36,860 nucleotides of DNA from Deltaproteobacteria bacterium (GTDB taxonomy: Bacteria; Myxococcota; JACRCW01): contig JACRCW010000091.1 of NCBI GenBank assembly GCA_016218805.1, positions 1 through 36,860 on the forward strand, written 5' to 3'. Under the pieces are notes generated by a model. The model worked only from the letters and a program-made list of their open reading frames with translations. It ran no database searches and was not told the DNA's origin. The position numbers and the translations under genes are program-made. This document shows, one piece after another, positions 16,578 through 24,693 of this stretch; the first letter of the stretch is position 1; every line of letters begins with the position of its first letter.

Positions 16578-17121
16578 GATTGACGAGGCTGCGAGCCTGG
16601 CGCGGGAAATCGCGGTGCTTGGCGTTTCTACGCGGAGGACCAGCCGGCCCCCGCCGGCGTCCGCGCGTGCCCGCGCCGTCCCGCCGCCCGCCCCGGACCG
16701 GCTGCCGCCGTTGCCGCCCCGTCCCGCGGCCACGGGTAGCTACCGGTCGGACCGGCTCGGCTCGCTGCTGGCGGGGATGTGCCACCGCGGAGGGTTTGCC
16801 GCCGCGCTGCTGGCGGACCGGGGCGGACTTGCCCTGGTGGGTCACAACAGCGCCCCCAACGCGGACCGCGCCGCGGCGTTTGCTTCCATCGTCGGCGAGG
16901 CCATCACGCGCGCCGAGACATTGCTCAGCGTCCCGCAGGCCAACAACCTGGCGCTGGACATCAACCTCCAACAGAAGATTGTCATTCACCGCTTTCCTGC
17001 CGCCGGGGAGGAGTTCCTCCTCATGGTCACGTGTGACCAGGACGTTGACGTGCGCGCTGAGACCGAGGCCACGGTGGAGCACCTGGCCCGCGAGCTGGCG
17101 CCCGCACTGGAGGCCGGATGA
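16549..17121 (+). CDS. Proline-rich N-terminus plus roadblock/LC7 domain
   Basis: A 190-residue protein. Residues 1-65 are disordered and Pro/Arg-rich. From about 68 a roadblock-like fold follows (LGSLLAGMCHRGGFAAALLAD, GGLALVGHNSAP, AAAFASIVGEAITRAETLL, KIVIHRFPAAGEEFLLMVTC). ATG 16549 has GGAG six bases upstream; ATG 16546 is an alternative. The start lies inside the ParA reading frame and the stop overlaps the next response regulator (ATGA), so ParA, roadblock and receiver are tightly coupled. A likely role is as a partner or regulator of the ParA ATPase or of an unlinked GTPase. Confidence 0.82.
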   Translation: MTQRLPPFSEIDEAASLAREIAVLGVSTRRTSRPPPASARARAVPPPAPDRLPPLPPRPAATGSYRSDRLGSLLAGMCHRGGFAAALLADRGGLALVGHNSAPNADRAAAFASIVGEAITRAETLLSVPQANNLALDINLQQKIVIHRFPAAGEEFLLMVTCDQDVDVRAETEATVEHLARELAPALEAG

Positions 17122-18224
17122 TCCTCGTTGTTGATGACGACGCCGCGATGACGGCGTTTGTGCGGACCACGCTGGAGAGCGACGGCCGTGCGGTCCGGAC
17201 CTGCCATGCCGTGCCCGAGGCGATGGAATGGTTGGAAGGCGCCGAGCCGGACCTCATCATTTCCGACGTGGTGATGGGCACGCTGGGCGGGTTTGAGTTC
17301 CGCCGGCTGCACCAGGATCGCTTTCCCACCCGGCTCACGCCGTTCCTGTTCCTCTCCTCACTGTCGGACACGGAGAAGATTGTGGAGGGCCTGGAACTGG
17401 GCGCGGATGATTTCCTGGTGAAGCCCGTGGCCCCGCAACTGCTGCGGGCCAAGGTGCGTGCCCACCTGCGGCAGAAGTCGCGCTATGCCGCGGCAACGTT
17501 CCAGGGTGACGTGGCCAGTTTTCCCTTCATCAAGGTGCTGCAGTTCTGCGAAACCAAGTTCCTCAACGGCGACGTCACGGTGGACGCCCCCGGACTCAGC
17601 GTGCGGCTGGGGTTTGCGGCCGGCCAGGTGCTGCAGGACGGCGGTTCCAGTGACACGGTCCTGGAAAAGCTGCTGGACCTGCGCGAAGGCCGGTTCACCG
17701 TCCGTTCCGCGCCCGTGGATTTCTCCGAGATTGCCGCGGCCAGCCCGGCACGCGCACCGGCCGCGCCGTCACCCGCCGCTTCCAGCTCCGTGATGGGCTG
17801 CCTGTCCGGGGTTCGCGTCGGCAAGCGCCTGTTCCAGGTGCAGTCGGAGTTCTTGGCCCACCCCGACCCGGTGGCCGTGTCCGTGGTGATCCTTGATGGG
17901 CGCACGCTGCTCAAGCGCGTGAGCGACCCGCTACCCGGGCGCACGCGCGAGGAGTGGCAGCGCGCGGTCCAGGAACAGCACCGCCGCGTGGAAGCGGAGG
18001 TGGGTGAGCGCGTGCAGGCAGCGGCGGACAAGGGCACCGCCGCCTCCACGCCGGTGCGGGATGCCCACGTCTGGATCGAGGAGGGACTCGGGCGCTACCT
18101 GGCGCTGGACTACGTGGGAGCGCTGGCCGCGTGGGAGGAGGCGGCGCGCCTGGACCCGGGCAACAAGGGCCTGGAGGTGAATCTGCGCATTGTCCGGAAG
18201 AAGCTCACGGACGCAGCGCCATGA
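17118..18224 (+). CDS. Response regulator with DUF4388-like domain and TPR-like tail
   Basis: A 368-residue protein. The receiver (about 1-118) has D6-D8 (VVDDDA), phospho-acceptor in LIISDVVMG, S/T in FLSSLS and K in FLVKPV. Residues about 130-215 (TFQGDVASFPFIKVLQFCE, GLSVRLGFAAGQVLQDG, LEKLLDLREGRFTV) are DUF4388/PATAN-like. An Ala/Pro linker follows, then a region with a single TPR-like motif at the end (GRYLALDYVGALAAWEEAARLDP). It is likely a protein-interaction output for the signalling hub, paralogous to the receiver-DUF4388 protein at 14846. The ATG overlaps the roadblock stop. Confidence 0.85.
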   Translation: MILVVDDDAAMTAFVRTTLESDGRAVRTCHAVPEAMEWLEGAEPDLIISDVVMGTLGGFEFRRLHQDRFPTRLTPFLFLSSLSDTEKIVEGLELGADDFLVKPVAPQLLRAKVRAHLRQKSRYAAATFQGDVASFPFIKVLQFCETKFLNGDVTVDAPGLSVRLGFAAGQVLQDGGSSDTVLEKLLDLREGRFTVRSAPVDFSEIAAASPARAPAAPSPAASSSVMGCLSGVRVGKRLFQVQSEFLAHPDPVAVSVVILDGRTLLKRVSDPLPGRTREEWQRAVQEQHRRVEAEVGERVQAAADKGTAASTPVRDAHVWIEEGLGRYLALDYVGALAAWEEAARLDPGNKGLEVNLRIVRKKLTDAAP

Positions 18225-18248
18225 GCCGGATGCGGGCTTGATCAGGTA

Positions 18249-19658
18249 ATGCCCGCCGTGCACCGCCACCTCCCGACCCCTGTTGCCGGTTTGGCCGGCG
18301 TCCGCGTGCTCCTGCTGGAGCGCGATGACTCCCGCCGCGCTGCGGTGCGTGACGCCCTGCAGTCCTGCGGTGCGGTGGTGGGTGACGTTCCCGCCAGCTG
18401 CGCCGCGCCGGAGCGGCACGGGGTCCGCGGCGGGTTTGACGTGGCGCTCTGGGACGGCACGCTCACGGGCCGGTGGAACCTGGATGACCTCCAGCGGTTC
18501 CACGCCGCCCAGCCGGAGATTGCCGTGGTTGTCACCACGGCCCGGGATTCCGCGGCATTTGCTGTGACCGCGCTGCGCCGCGGCGCGCACCATGTGGTGG
18601 TGCGCCCCGCGCGCTTGGAGGAATTGCTGCGCATTGTGGCGGACGTGGCGCTGGCCACGCGCGTCCCCCTTCCCGCTCCTGCCGCCGTGGAGGGCGGCTG
18701 TGTGGTGGCCGGCGCGGCCATGCGGGAGGTGATGGACACACTGCGCCGGGTGGCGGACTCCGCCGCGCCCGTGCTCCTCCTCGGTGAGACCGGGGTCGGC
18801 AAGGACGTTGTGGCGCGCCTGTTGCACGCGCGCAGCGCACGGGCGGCGGGTCCGTTTGTCGCCGTGAACTGCGCTGCGCTCCCCGTGGCGCTTGCCGAAT
18901 CCGAGTTGTTTGGCCACGAGCGCGGGGCGTTCACCGGCGCCACCGCGGACCGGCCGGGCCGTTTTGCGGAGGCGGATGGCGGAACGCTGCTGTTGGACGA
19001 GGTGGGAGAGCTGCACGTGCGGCTGCAGGCCAAGCTGTTGCGCGTTCTGCAGGACGGAACGCTGCCACGCGTTGGCGGTCCTACGCATCGCGCGGACGTG
19101 CGGGTGGTGGCGTCCACCCACCGCGACCTCCGCGCCGACATGCGCCATGGCCGCTTCCGCTCCGACCTGTTCCATCGCCTGAATGTCCTGGCCATCCGCC
19201 TTCCGCCGCTGCGTGAACGCGTGGATGAGATCCCGGCGCTGGCCACCCACCTGCTCCACCGCCTGGCCGTGCAAGAGCAGTGCGTGCCGCGGCCGCTGCT
19301 GCCAAATGCCATCCGCGCCCTGCAGGAACATGCGTGGCCCGGCAACGTGCGCGAGTTGGAGAACCTGCTGCGCCGCACCCTCCTCACGCGGCCGGGCTCC
19401 GTGATCTCCGCGGCTCACCTCGCGTGGCCCGAGCCCGGACCGCTGCCCGCGGTCACCGCCGCACCCCTCGCCACGCCTGCCGGCCCGGCACCGGCGCGGG
19501 GCACCACCATGCGTTCCGCCGCCATGGAGCGCGAGGCCACCACCATGCTCCGCGCGCTGGAGGTGTACGGCGGCAACGTCCGGGAGGCCGCGCGCTCGCT
19601 CGGGATTTCGCGCGCCACCTACTACCGGAAGGCCCGCCGGCTGGGGCTCCGCCTGTGA
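18249..19658 (+). CDS. NtrC-family sigma-54 activator with degenerate receiver
   Basis: A 469-residue enhancer-binding protein. The N-terminal receiver has an ERDD pocket and D69 (VALWDG), but the conserved Lys is Arg119 (VVVRPAR) and the Asp environment is unusual, so phosphorylation is doubtful. The AAA+ domain (about 150-390) is complete: Walker A GETGVGKD, GAFTGA (226-231) for sigma-54 contact, Walker B TLLLDE, and PGNVRELENLL. A Fis-type helix-turn-helix ends the protein (NVREAARSLGISRATYYRKA). It is the last gene of the roadblock/ODP operon, 24 bases after the preceding stop with a weak AGGTA ribosome site. It may bind the TGTCTCG-N4-CGAGACA palindromes; that is inference. Confidence 0.93.
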   Translation: MPAVHRHLPTPVAGLAGVRVLLLERDDSRRAAVRDALQSCGAVVGDVPASCAAPERHGVRGGFDVALWDGTLTGRWNLDDLQRFHAAQPEIAVVVTTARDSAAFAVTALRRGAHHVVVRPARLEELLRIVADVALATRVPLPAPAAVEGGCVVAGAAMREVMDTLRRVADSAAPVLLLGETGVGKDVVARLLHARSARAAGPFVAVNCAALPVALAESELFGHERGAFTGATADRPGRFAEADGGTLLLDEVGELHVRLQAKLLRVLQDGTLPRVGGPTHRADVRVVASTHRDLRADMRHGRFRSDLFHRLNVLAIRLPPLRERVDEIPALATHLLHRLAVQEQCVPRPLLPNAIRALQEHAWPGNVRELENLLRRTLLTRPGSVISAAHLAWPEPGPLPAVTAAPLATPAGPAPARGTTMRSAAMEREATTMLRALEVYGGNVREAARSLGISRATYYRKARRLGLRL

Positions 19659-19818
19659 CGGCGCCGCGCCGCCCCGGCACGCGCCCTGTCCCGGGGAATG
19701 AAACGCCGTCATCCACCTTGCGGCGGGCGGACGGCATGCAAACGCCGCGGTACGCTGGCTGCATCCGGTGGCGGATGGCGCGTGTTTCCGCGTGCAGCAC
19801 CATGCTGAGGGACGGACC

Positions 19819-22800
19819 ATGAGTGTCACCCAGGAACTGGCCGCACAGGAACGCTGCGTGCTGATTGTTGACAATGACGCCCGCACGCGGAGCGCGCTGG
19901 TGCGCCACCTTTCCAGTGCGGACATCCGCTGCGTGACCGCGGAGCACGGGGAACAGGCCCTGGCGCTGGCGCGCTCCCAGCGGCTGGGGGCCGTGGCCCT
20001 GGACGTCATGCTCCCCGGAATGGACGGCTTTGAGGTGCTGCGTGCACTGCGGGAGGATCCGCGGACTGCATCCCTGCCCGTGATGCTCATGAAGGGCGTG
20101 GATGACCGGAGCATCCGCGAGCGCGCGTGGGCGGCGGGCGCCGATGATTTCATTGCCAAGCCGCCGGAGCTGGGCGAGTTCCTGGCGCGGGTCCGCAACC
20201 TGCTGCGGCTGGCGCAGCTGCACGAGGCGTGCGAGAGCCGCCGCGCGGAACTGGAGCGGGACCTGACCGGACGCGACCAGGCACTGGCGACGCTGCTCGA
20301 CGCGGCGCCCATCTATCTGCTCCAACTGGATCGCGACCTGGTCATCCGGTTTGCCAACCGCTCCAGCCGCGCCCAGGGACCGCTGCTGGGACGGACGCTG
20401 GATGCGCTCGGATCGCCGCCGGAGGTGATGGCGGACCTCCGCGCCAAGCTCCGCAGCGTGTTGGACACCGGGCAGACGCTCTCGTTTGAGGCGCCCGGCC
20501 TGGCTCCCGGATCCAGCGCCATTTACGCCACACGCATGGCGCCCTATCATTCCGGCACGGACGTGGCCGGCGTCATCATTGCCGCCATTGACGTGACCAC
20601 GCGCAAAGCAGCGGAAACGGCGCTGCGTGAAGCGGACAGCCGCTTCCGTACGGTGCTGGAGCGCATCAACTCCGGCGCGCTCATGCTGGACCCGGACGGG
20701 CAGGTGTCCTTTTGTAATGATTACCTGGCCGGCCTGCTGGGCTACCCGCGTGACCAAATCATCGGGAAGAACTGGTTTTGCGCGTTCCATCCGCCCGACG
20801 TGGAGGTGACCGCCAGCCAGGCGTGGGCGCGCATCAAGCGGGAGGGCGAGCCGGTCCACCTGGAGAACGAAGTCCTGACGCAATCCGGCAAGCGGCTGCT
20901 GCTGCGTTGGACCAACACCGTGCTGCGCGATGCGGACGGCAACGTGACCGGCGTGGTGTCCCTGGCGGAGGACATCACGGCCCAGCGCGCCGCAGAGCGC
21001 GACGTCGAGAACCGCTCGCGCAACTTGAGTGTCAACCACGCCGCCGCCCGCCTGCTGCAGGACCGCGCCCGGCCGGCCGGTGACCTGCTTCGCGAAGTTG
21101 CCAGCCTGCTCGCCGCGTCCGTCCGCCACCCTGAACTCGCGGAAGCGTGCGTTTGCGTGCGCACCATCCGGGCGCGCACCGCGCGCTTCCACGAATGCCC
21201 GCACACCATGGGGGCGACGTTTCCGCTGGCTGACGGCGTGCGGGGCTCCGTGCGGGTGGGCTACCGGGAGAAACCCGCGGATGCGGATGCGGCGGAGCCC
21301 TTTGGCGCGGATGAGCACCGGGCACTGGACTCCCTGGCGGACACGCTCAGCCTGTTCATGGACCGCGTGGAGGCTGAAGCGGCGGCCACGGCCACGCGGT
21401 TGTCCCTGGAGGAGGCGCAGCAACTGGCCCACGTGGGCAACTGGGATTGGGAGATCCCCGGCGGGGGCATCACCTGGTCTGACGAGGTGTTCCGCATCTT
21501 TGGCGACGCGCCGCAGGCGTACACGCCGACATACGCGGGGTTCCTCCAGCGGGTGCACGTGGAGGAGCGCCCGGCCGTGGAGGCCGCGGTGAACGCCGCA
21601 CTGCGCGGTGAGCCGTATGACATGGTCCACCGCATTGTGCTGCCCAACGGCCTGCAGCGTACGGTGCGTGAGCGCGGTGCGCTCGCGCGTGACGCCGGTG
21701 GGCGTCCCGTCCGGATGCTGGGCACGGTGCAGGACATCACGGAGTCCCAACGGTCTGCGGATGCGCTGCGGGATCTCAATGCCACGCTGGAGCGCCGCGT
21801 GGCGGAGCGCACCACGTCCCTCAAAGAGGCCAACCGCGAGTTGGAGGCCCTGGTGGAGGAGCGGCAACGGGCGGAGGCCGCGCTGCGTGCAAGCCGGGAT
21901 GACCTCAGCGCCGCCAACGCCGCCCTGGCACGCGCGTCGCGTATGAAAGACGAGTTCCTGGCCAGCATGAGCCACGAGCTGCGCACGCCGCTTGCGGGCG
22001 TCCTGGGCCTCGCCGAAGCGCTGCAATCCGAGGTCTACGGGGCCCTTGCTCCGGCACAGGCCCGGGCCGTGCGCACCATTGAGGAGGGCGGCTCCCACCT
22101 GCTGTCGCTTATCAATGACATTCTGGATCTTTCCAAGGTGGAGTCCGGGCAGGTGGAACTGGAGCTGACCCGGTGTTCCATCATGGAGGTGGTGCACGGC
22201 GCCACGGCGGTCATCCGGCGGATGGTGGAAGCCAAGAACCAGGCGGTGCAGGTTTCCGTGGAGCCGAATGATCTGGTGGTGCGCACCGACCCGCGCCGCC
22301 TCAAGCAGGTCCTCATCAACCTGTTGGGCAACGCGGTGAAATTCACGCCAACGGGAGGCGAGCTGGGCCTGGATGTGACCGCCGACGCCACCGCCGGCGT
22401 GCTGCGGCTGGCAGTCTGGGACCGCGGGATTGGCATTGCGGCCGAGGACCTGCCACGCCTGTTCCAACCCTTCACCCAGTTGGATTCCGGGCTCGCCCGT
22501 CGCTACGAGGGCACGGGGCTGGGACTGTCACTGGTGATGCGCATGACGCGGCTGCTTGGGGGCAGCGTGACGGTGGACTCCACGCCTGACCGCGGCAGCC
22601 GCTTCACGGTCACCCTGCCCTGGCAACCACAACCGGCGGACCCGTCCCAGGCCGGCAAGGGCTTGCCAGAACCGCTGCCCGTTGCCAGCGCGGCCGCCCG
22701 CCTGGTCCTGCTGGTTGAGGACAATGAGGTGGCGCTCAACCTGATGCGGGATTACCTGCAATCACGCGGGCTCCGCGTGGCCGGTGCGCGTGGCGGCCGC

Positions 22801-23067
22801 GAGGCACTGGCCCAGGTCCAGGAGCTCCACCCCGACGTGGTCCTCATGGACATCCAGATGCCGGACATGGACGGCCTGGAGGCCATCCGCGAACTGCGCC
22901 GTCACCCGGAAACGCGGGCTTTACCAGTTGTGGCGGTCACGGCGCTTGCCATGCCCGGCGACCGCGAGCGCTGCATGGCGGCGGGCGCGACCGACTACCT
23001 GAGCAAACCCGTCAATCTGGCCGCATTGCTGGGAACCGTGCAGGCGCTCACCGGTTCGCCCGCGTGA
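19819..23067 (+). CDS. Hybrid sensor histidine kinase (REC-PAS-PAS-GAF?-PAS-HK-REC)
   Basis: A 1082-residue soluble kinase. Receiver 1 (about 12-130) has D62 and K114 but Met/Lys where the switch Thr/Ser should be (VMLMKG). PAS domains lie at about 155-262, 275-392 and 535-645 (the last starts HVGNWDWEIPGGGITWS). Residues about 400-515 look like a poorly conserved GAF. A coiled coil (650-710) leads to H719 (SMSHELRTPLAG), an HATPase_c domain (INLLGNAVKFTPTGG, GTGLGLSLV) and a canonical C-terminal receiver (LLVEDNE, VLMDIQMP, YLSKPV). ATG 19819 follows GAGGGACGG. It lies 160 bases after the activator gene, so it may have its own promoter, though I see no good one. No membrane segment, so the input is cytoplasmic. 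Confidence 0.93.
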   Translation: MSVTQELAAQERCVLIVDNDARTRSALVRHLSSADIRCVTAEHGEQALALARSQRLGAVALDVMLPGMDGFEVLRALREDPRTASLPVMLMKGVDDRSIRERAWAAGADDFIAKPPELGEFLARVRNLLRLAQLHEACESRRAELERDLTGRDQALATLLDAAPIYLLQLDRDLVIRFANRSSRAQGPLLGRTLDALGSPPEVMADLRAKLRSVLDTGQTLSFEAPGLAPGSSAIYATRMAPYHSGTDVAGVIIAAIDVTTRKAAETALREADSRFRTVLERINSGALMLDPDGQVSFCNDYLAGLLGYPRDQIIGKNWFCAFHPPDVEVTASQAWARIKREGEPVHLENEVLTQSGKRLLLRWTNTVLRDADGNVTGVVSLAEDITAQRAAERDVENRSRNLSVNHAAARLLQDRARPAGDLLREVASLLAASVRHPELAEACVCVRTIRARTARFHECPHTMGATFPLADGVRGSVRVGYREKPADADAAEPFGADEHRALDSLADTLSLFMDRVEAEAAATATRLSLEEAQQLAHVGNWDWEIPGGGITWSDEVFRIFGDAPQAYTPTYAGFLQRVHVEERPAVEAAVNAALRGEPYDMVHRIVLPNGLQRTVRERGALARDAGGRPVRMLGTVQDITESQRSADALRDLNATLERRVAERTTSLKEANRELEALVEERQRAEAALRASRDDLSAANAALARASRMKDEFLASMSHELRTPLAGVLGLAEALQSEVYGALAPAQARAVRTIEEGGSHLLSLINDILDLSKVESGQVELELTRCSIMEVVHGATAVIRRMVEAKNQAVQVSVEPNDLVVRTDPRRLKQVLINLLGNAVKFTPTGGELGLDVTADATAGVLRLAVWDRGIGIAAEDLPRLFQPFTQLDSGLARRYEGTGLGLSLVMRMTRLLGGSVTVDSTPDRGSRFTVTLPWQPQPADPSQAGKGLPEPLPVASAAARLVLLVEDNEVALNLMRDYLQSRGLRVAGARGGREALAQVQELHPDVVLMDIQMPDMDGLEAIRELRRHPETRALPVVAVTALAMPGDRERCMAAGATDYLSKPVNLAALLGTVQALTGSPA

Positions 23068-23078
23068 CCGCGGTCCGC

Positions 23079-24212
23079 TCAGAGCACGTCCCCGTCTGAC
23101 AGCGAACGACCGCTTCCCGCCGCGGCGGGTGCGGCCGTTGGCGCGTGCGCCAACCGCTGCCGCACGTCACGGAGCACGGCGAGAAGCTCCCCCACAGTCA
23201 CCGGCCCGGTGCGAAGCCGCAGTGCGTCCAACTCCCGGTCCCGGCCGCTCACCGGCAGCAGCCGTTCCAACTCCGCGGGCGGGAGCGGCTGCGCCGGATC
23301 CCCCACGGCCTCCAACCGCGTGATGACGTCGCTGACCACGGCAAGATCGTGTTCGCGCAGCTCGGCGCGGTTGTTAACCCCCAGCAGGATTTCCGCGGCA
23401 CTGGCAATGTCGCGCCAGAGGCGCTGCCCCGCCTGCGCCCCCCCCGCCGCGCCCTGCGCGGCCGCGCGCAGCCACTCCATGAGCCGCGCATGCAGCGTCC
23501 GCAGCAGAATCCGGTCGTCCACGCGCATGGCCGGATAGATGGCGCGGCCGGTCAGCTTGACAATGCTGGTTGCCGCAACACGCACACGCTTCACCACGTC
23601 GTCGGGACCCGGCTCACCGCTTCCCAGGATGTCCGCGCAAAAGGTCACATACGTACGGCGGACCTCGCGGGACGTGGCCACCTCGGACTGGTAGTCACTC
23701 CCCGTGTACGGAAGACCTTCAAACCCGCACACGGCCAGTTCCAGTGCCCCCAGCGATTTGCGGACTTCCCGGCACGCGCTCCCGGCGATGGAGATGATCT
23801 CCCACTTGTCCGCGCTGGCAACGGACGCGGCCAGTGCCTCCCTGCGGTCACGCAGCGCGAGCCGCCCGATGAAGGCCAGGTCCGCGACGTCCTGGGCCGA
23901 CCGGATGGACGCCACGCGACGGTCCATCTCCAGGCCGACCTTGGCCTCCGCGCACGGCGCGGGATGCGTGCCGGGGGCTTCGTAGTAGTTCACCACCAGC
24001 CCCATGATCTCCGTGGCCACTTCCACCGCCGCGGCCACGCGGGGCACCAACCCGCGGCACGCGTCAATCTCTGCCTCCTCGTAGTTGGCAATCGATATCG
24101 CCTCCACCTGCGCGAGGCTGGCGCAAATAAAGCGCAGGAAATCGCGCGGAGGGACCACGCGGGGGGGCGCGGAGCCCGCGGCGGTTGATTCCTCGACGAC
24201 AACGGTGCTCAT
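23079..24212 (-). CDS. Unrecognised helical protein
   Basis: A 377-residue product that I cannot assign to a family. It is almost entirely helical, with no signal peptide or membrane segment: an Ala/Pro-rich start, then DFLRFICASLAQVEAI and a body with many Arg/Glu-rich helices, several Cys (SACREVR, LELAVCGFEG) and a low-complexity Ala tail ending SLSDGDVL. ATG 24212 is chosen because the frame further upstream (to 24446) translates the GC-rich repeat element; there is no clear ribosome site. It is convergent with the hybrid kinase gene (11-base gap) and opens the stretch between the signalling cluster and the ABC-phosphatase operon. Codon usage matches its neighbours. Confidence 0.75.
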   Translation of the reverse strand: MSTVVVEESTAAGSAPPRVVPPRDFLRFICASLAQVEAISIANYEEAEIDACRGLVPRVAAAVEVATEIMGLVVNYYEAPGTHPAPCAEAKVGLEMDRRVASIRSAQDVADLAFIGRLALRDRREALAASVASADKWEIISIAGSACREVRKSLGALELAVCGFEGLPYTGSDYQSEVATSREVRRTYVTFCADILGSGEPGPDDVVKRVRVAATSIVKLTGRAIYPAMRVDDRILLRTLHARLMEWLRAAAQGAAGGAQAGQRLWRDIASAAEILLGVNNRAELREHDLAVVSDVITRLEAVGDPAQPLPPAELERLLPVSGRDRELDALRLRTGPVTVGELLAVLRDVRQRLAHAPTAAPAAAGSGRSLSDGDVL

Positions 24213-24275
24213 GGCCAGGCGAGTTTCAATGCGCGTGCCAGGACGCCCCGCAGCATCCAGCGCAAACCGGCGTTG

Positions 24276-24294
24276 GGCGGGGGCTTGTCCCCCG
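24276..24294. repeat. REP-like repeat, left copy
   Basis: GGCGGGGGCTTGTCCCCCG is the exact reverse complement of bases 24385-24403. The arms GGCGGGGG / CCCCCG could form a hairpin. Intergenic elements of this kind (GC stem, CTTGT loop) look like dispersed REP or MITE-type repeats. Confidence 0.65.
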
Positions 24295-24382
24295 ACCGGT
24301 TCGGTCGAACGCGAGCGCGCCAGCTTCCGGACCGCAATGGTCTTCAAACACCCGCCCCACCTCCGCCTCTGCATCCCAATCC

Positions 24383-24403
24383 GGCGGGGGACAAGCCCCC
24401 GCC
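24383..24403. repeat. REP-like repeat, right copy (perfect hairpin)
   Basis: Stem GGCGGGGG (24383-24390), loop ACAAG, stem CCCCCGCC (24396-24403), with no mismatch. It lies in inverted orientation to the left copy about 90 bases away, as in a paired REP element. Related hairpins occur at the right edge of the window. Confidence 0.7.
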
Positions 24404-24549
24404 CTACGGAGATCTCGCTGGGGATCGACGCCACCGACCAAGCCATCGCGCTTTCACGACACCGTCGTCACCGCTCTCGCATGCACGCGTCATGGATGTT
24501 GGACACGCTGCGCTTATGACCACGCACAAGCGCTCCGCCCTTGAGACGG

Positions 24550-24567
24550 TGTGCCGCTGACGAGACA
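24550..24567. promoter_or_regulatory. Palindrome D, weak candidate enhancer site
   Basis: TGTGCCGCTGACGAGACA: the right arm CGAGACA is perfect and the left arm differs at two positions from TGTCTCG. It is 81 bases upstream of the sigma-54-like promoter at 24648. It is the weakest of the four sites. Confidence 0.35.
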
Positions 24568-24647
24568 CCGCCCGCGCAAAGCGTGCGGGAAGGTGGATTG
24601 AACTCCTTCCGCCGCGCCACCGTTCCCAACGCGCGTTGCGAAAGCGT

Positions 24648-24663
24648 TGGATTGGACCTTGCA
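24648..24663 (+). promoter_or_regulatory. Possible sigma-54 promoter, ABC-phosphatase operon
   Basis: TGGATTGGACCTTGCA has TGG and a perfect TTGCA -12 box with GG to GC spacing of ten bases, but the -24 box is ATTG instead of CACG. A start near 24674 would exclude ATG 24676 as a normally led start and favour GTG 24694, which has its own ribosome site. Confidence 0.45.
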
Positions 24664-24693
24664 CCGCGCCCACGCATGCCCTTGGAAGCAAGT

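Larger units (their letters stand above)
24213..24675. other. 463-base intergenic region with repeats and promoter-like sites
   Basis: No convincing gene. It contains two hairpin repeats in opposite orientation (24276-24294 and 24383-24403), a small palindrome CGACCG-GTT-CGGTCG (24293-24307), palindrome D (24550-24567) and a sigma-54-like promoter (24648-24663). On the minus strand TGGCACG-CGCA-TTGAA at 24225-24240 resembles a -24/-12 promoter for the helical-protein gene, but lacks the invariant C of the -12 GC. Confidence 0.6.

Noticed and set aside
16914..16920. A further CGAGACA half-site
   Set aside because: It lies inside the roadblock coding region with no matching left arm.
17931..20312. 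793-residue minus-strand ORF
   Set aside because: It is antisense to the receiver-DUF4388 and sigma-54 activator genes, which have strong family motifs; its own translation is repetitive Arg/Ser/Ala without domains.
19453..22467. 1004-residue minus-strand ORF
   Set aside because: It is antisense to the hybrid kinase; high GC removes stops. The translation shows no recognisable motif.
24225..24240. TGGCACG-CGCA-TTGAA, minus strand, before the helical-protein gene
   Set aside because: It has an excellent -24 box, but the -12 GC is GA and the start would be at the ATG itself; kept only as a note.
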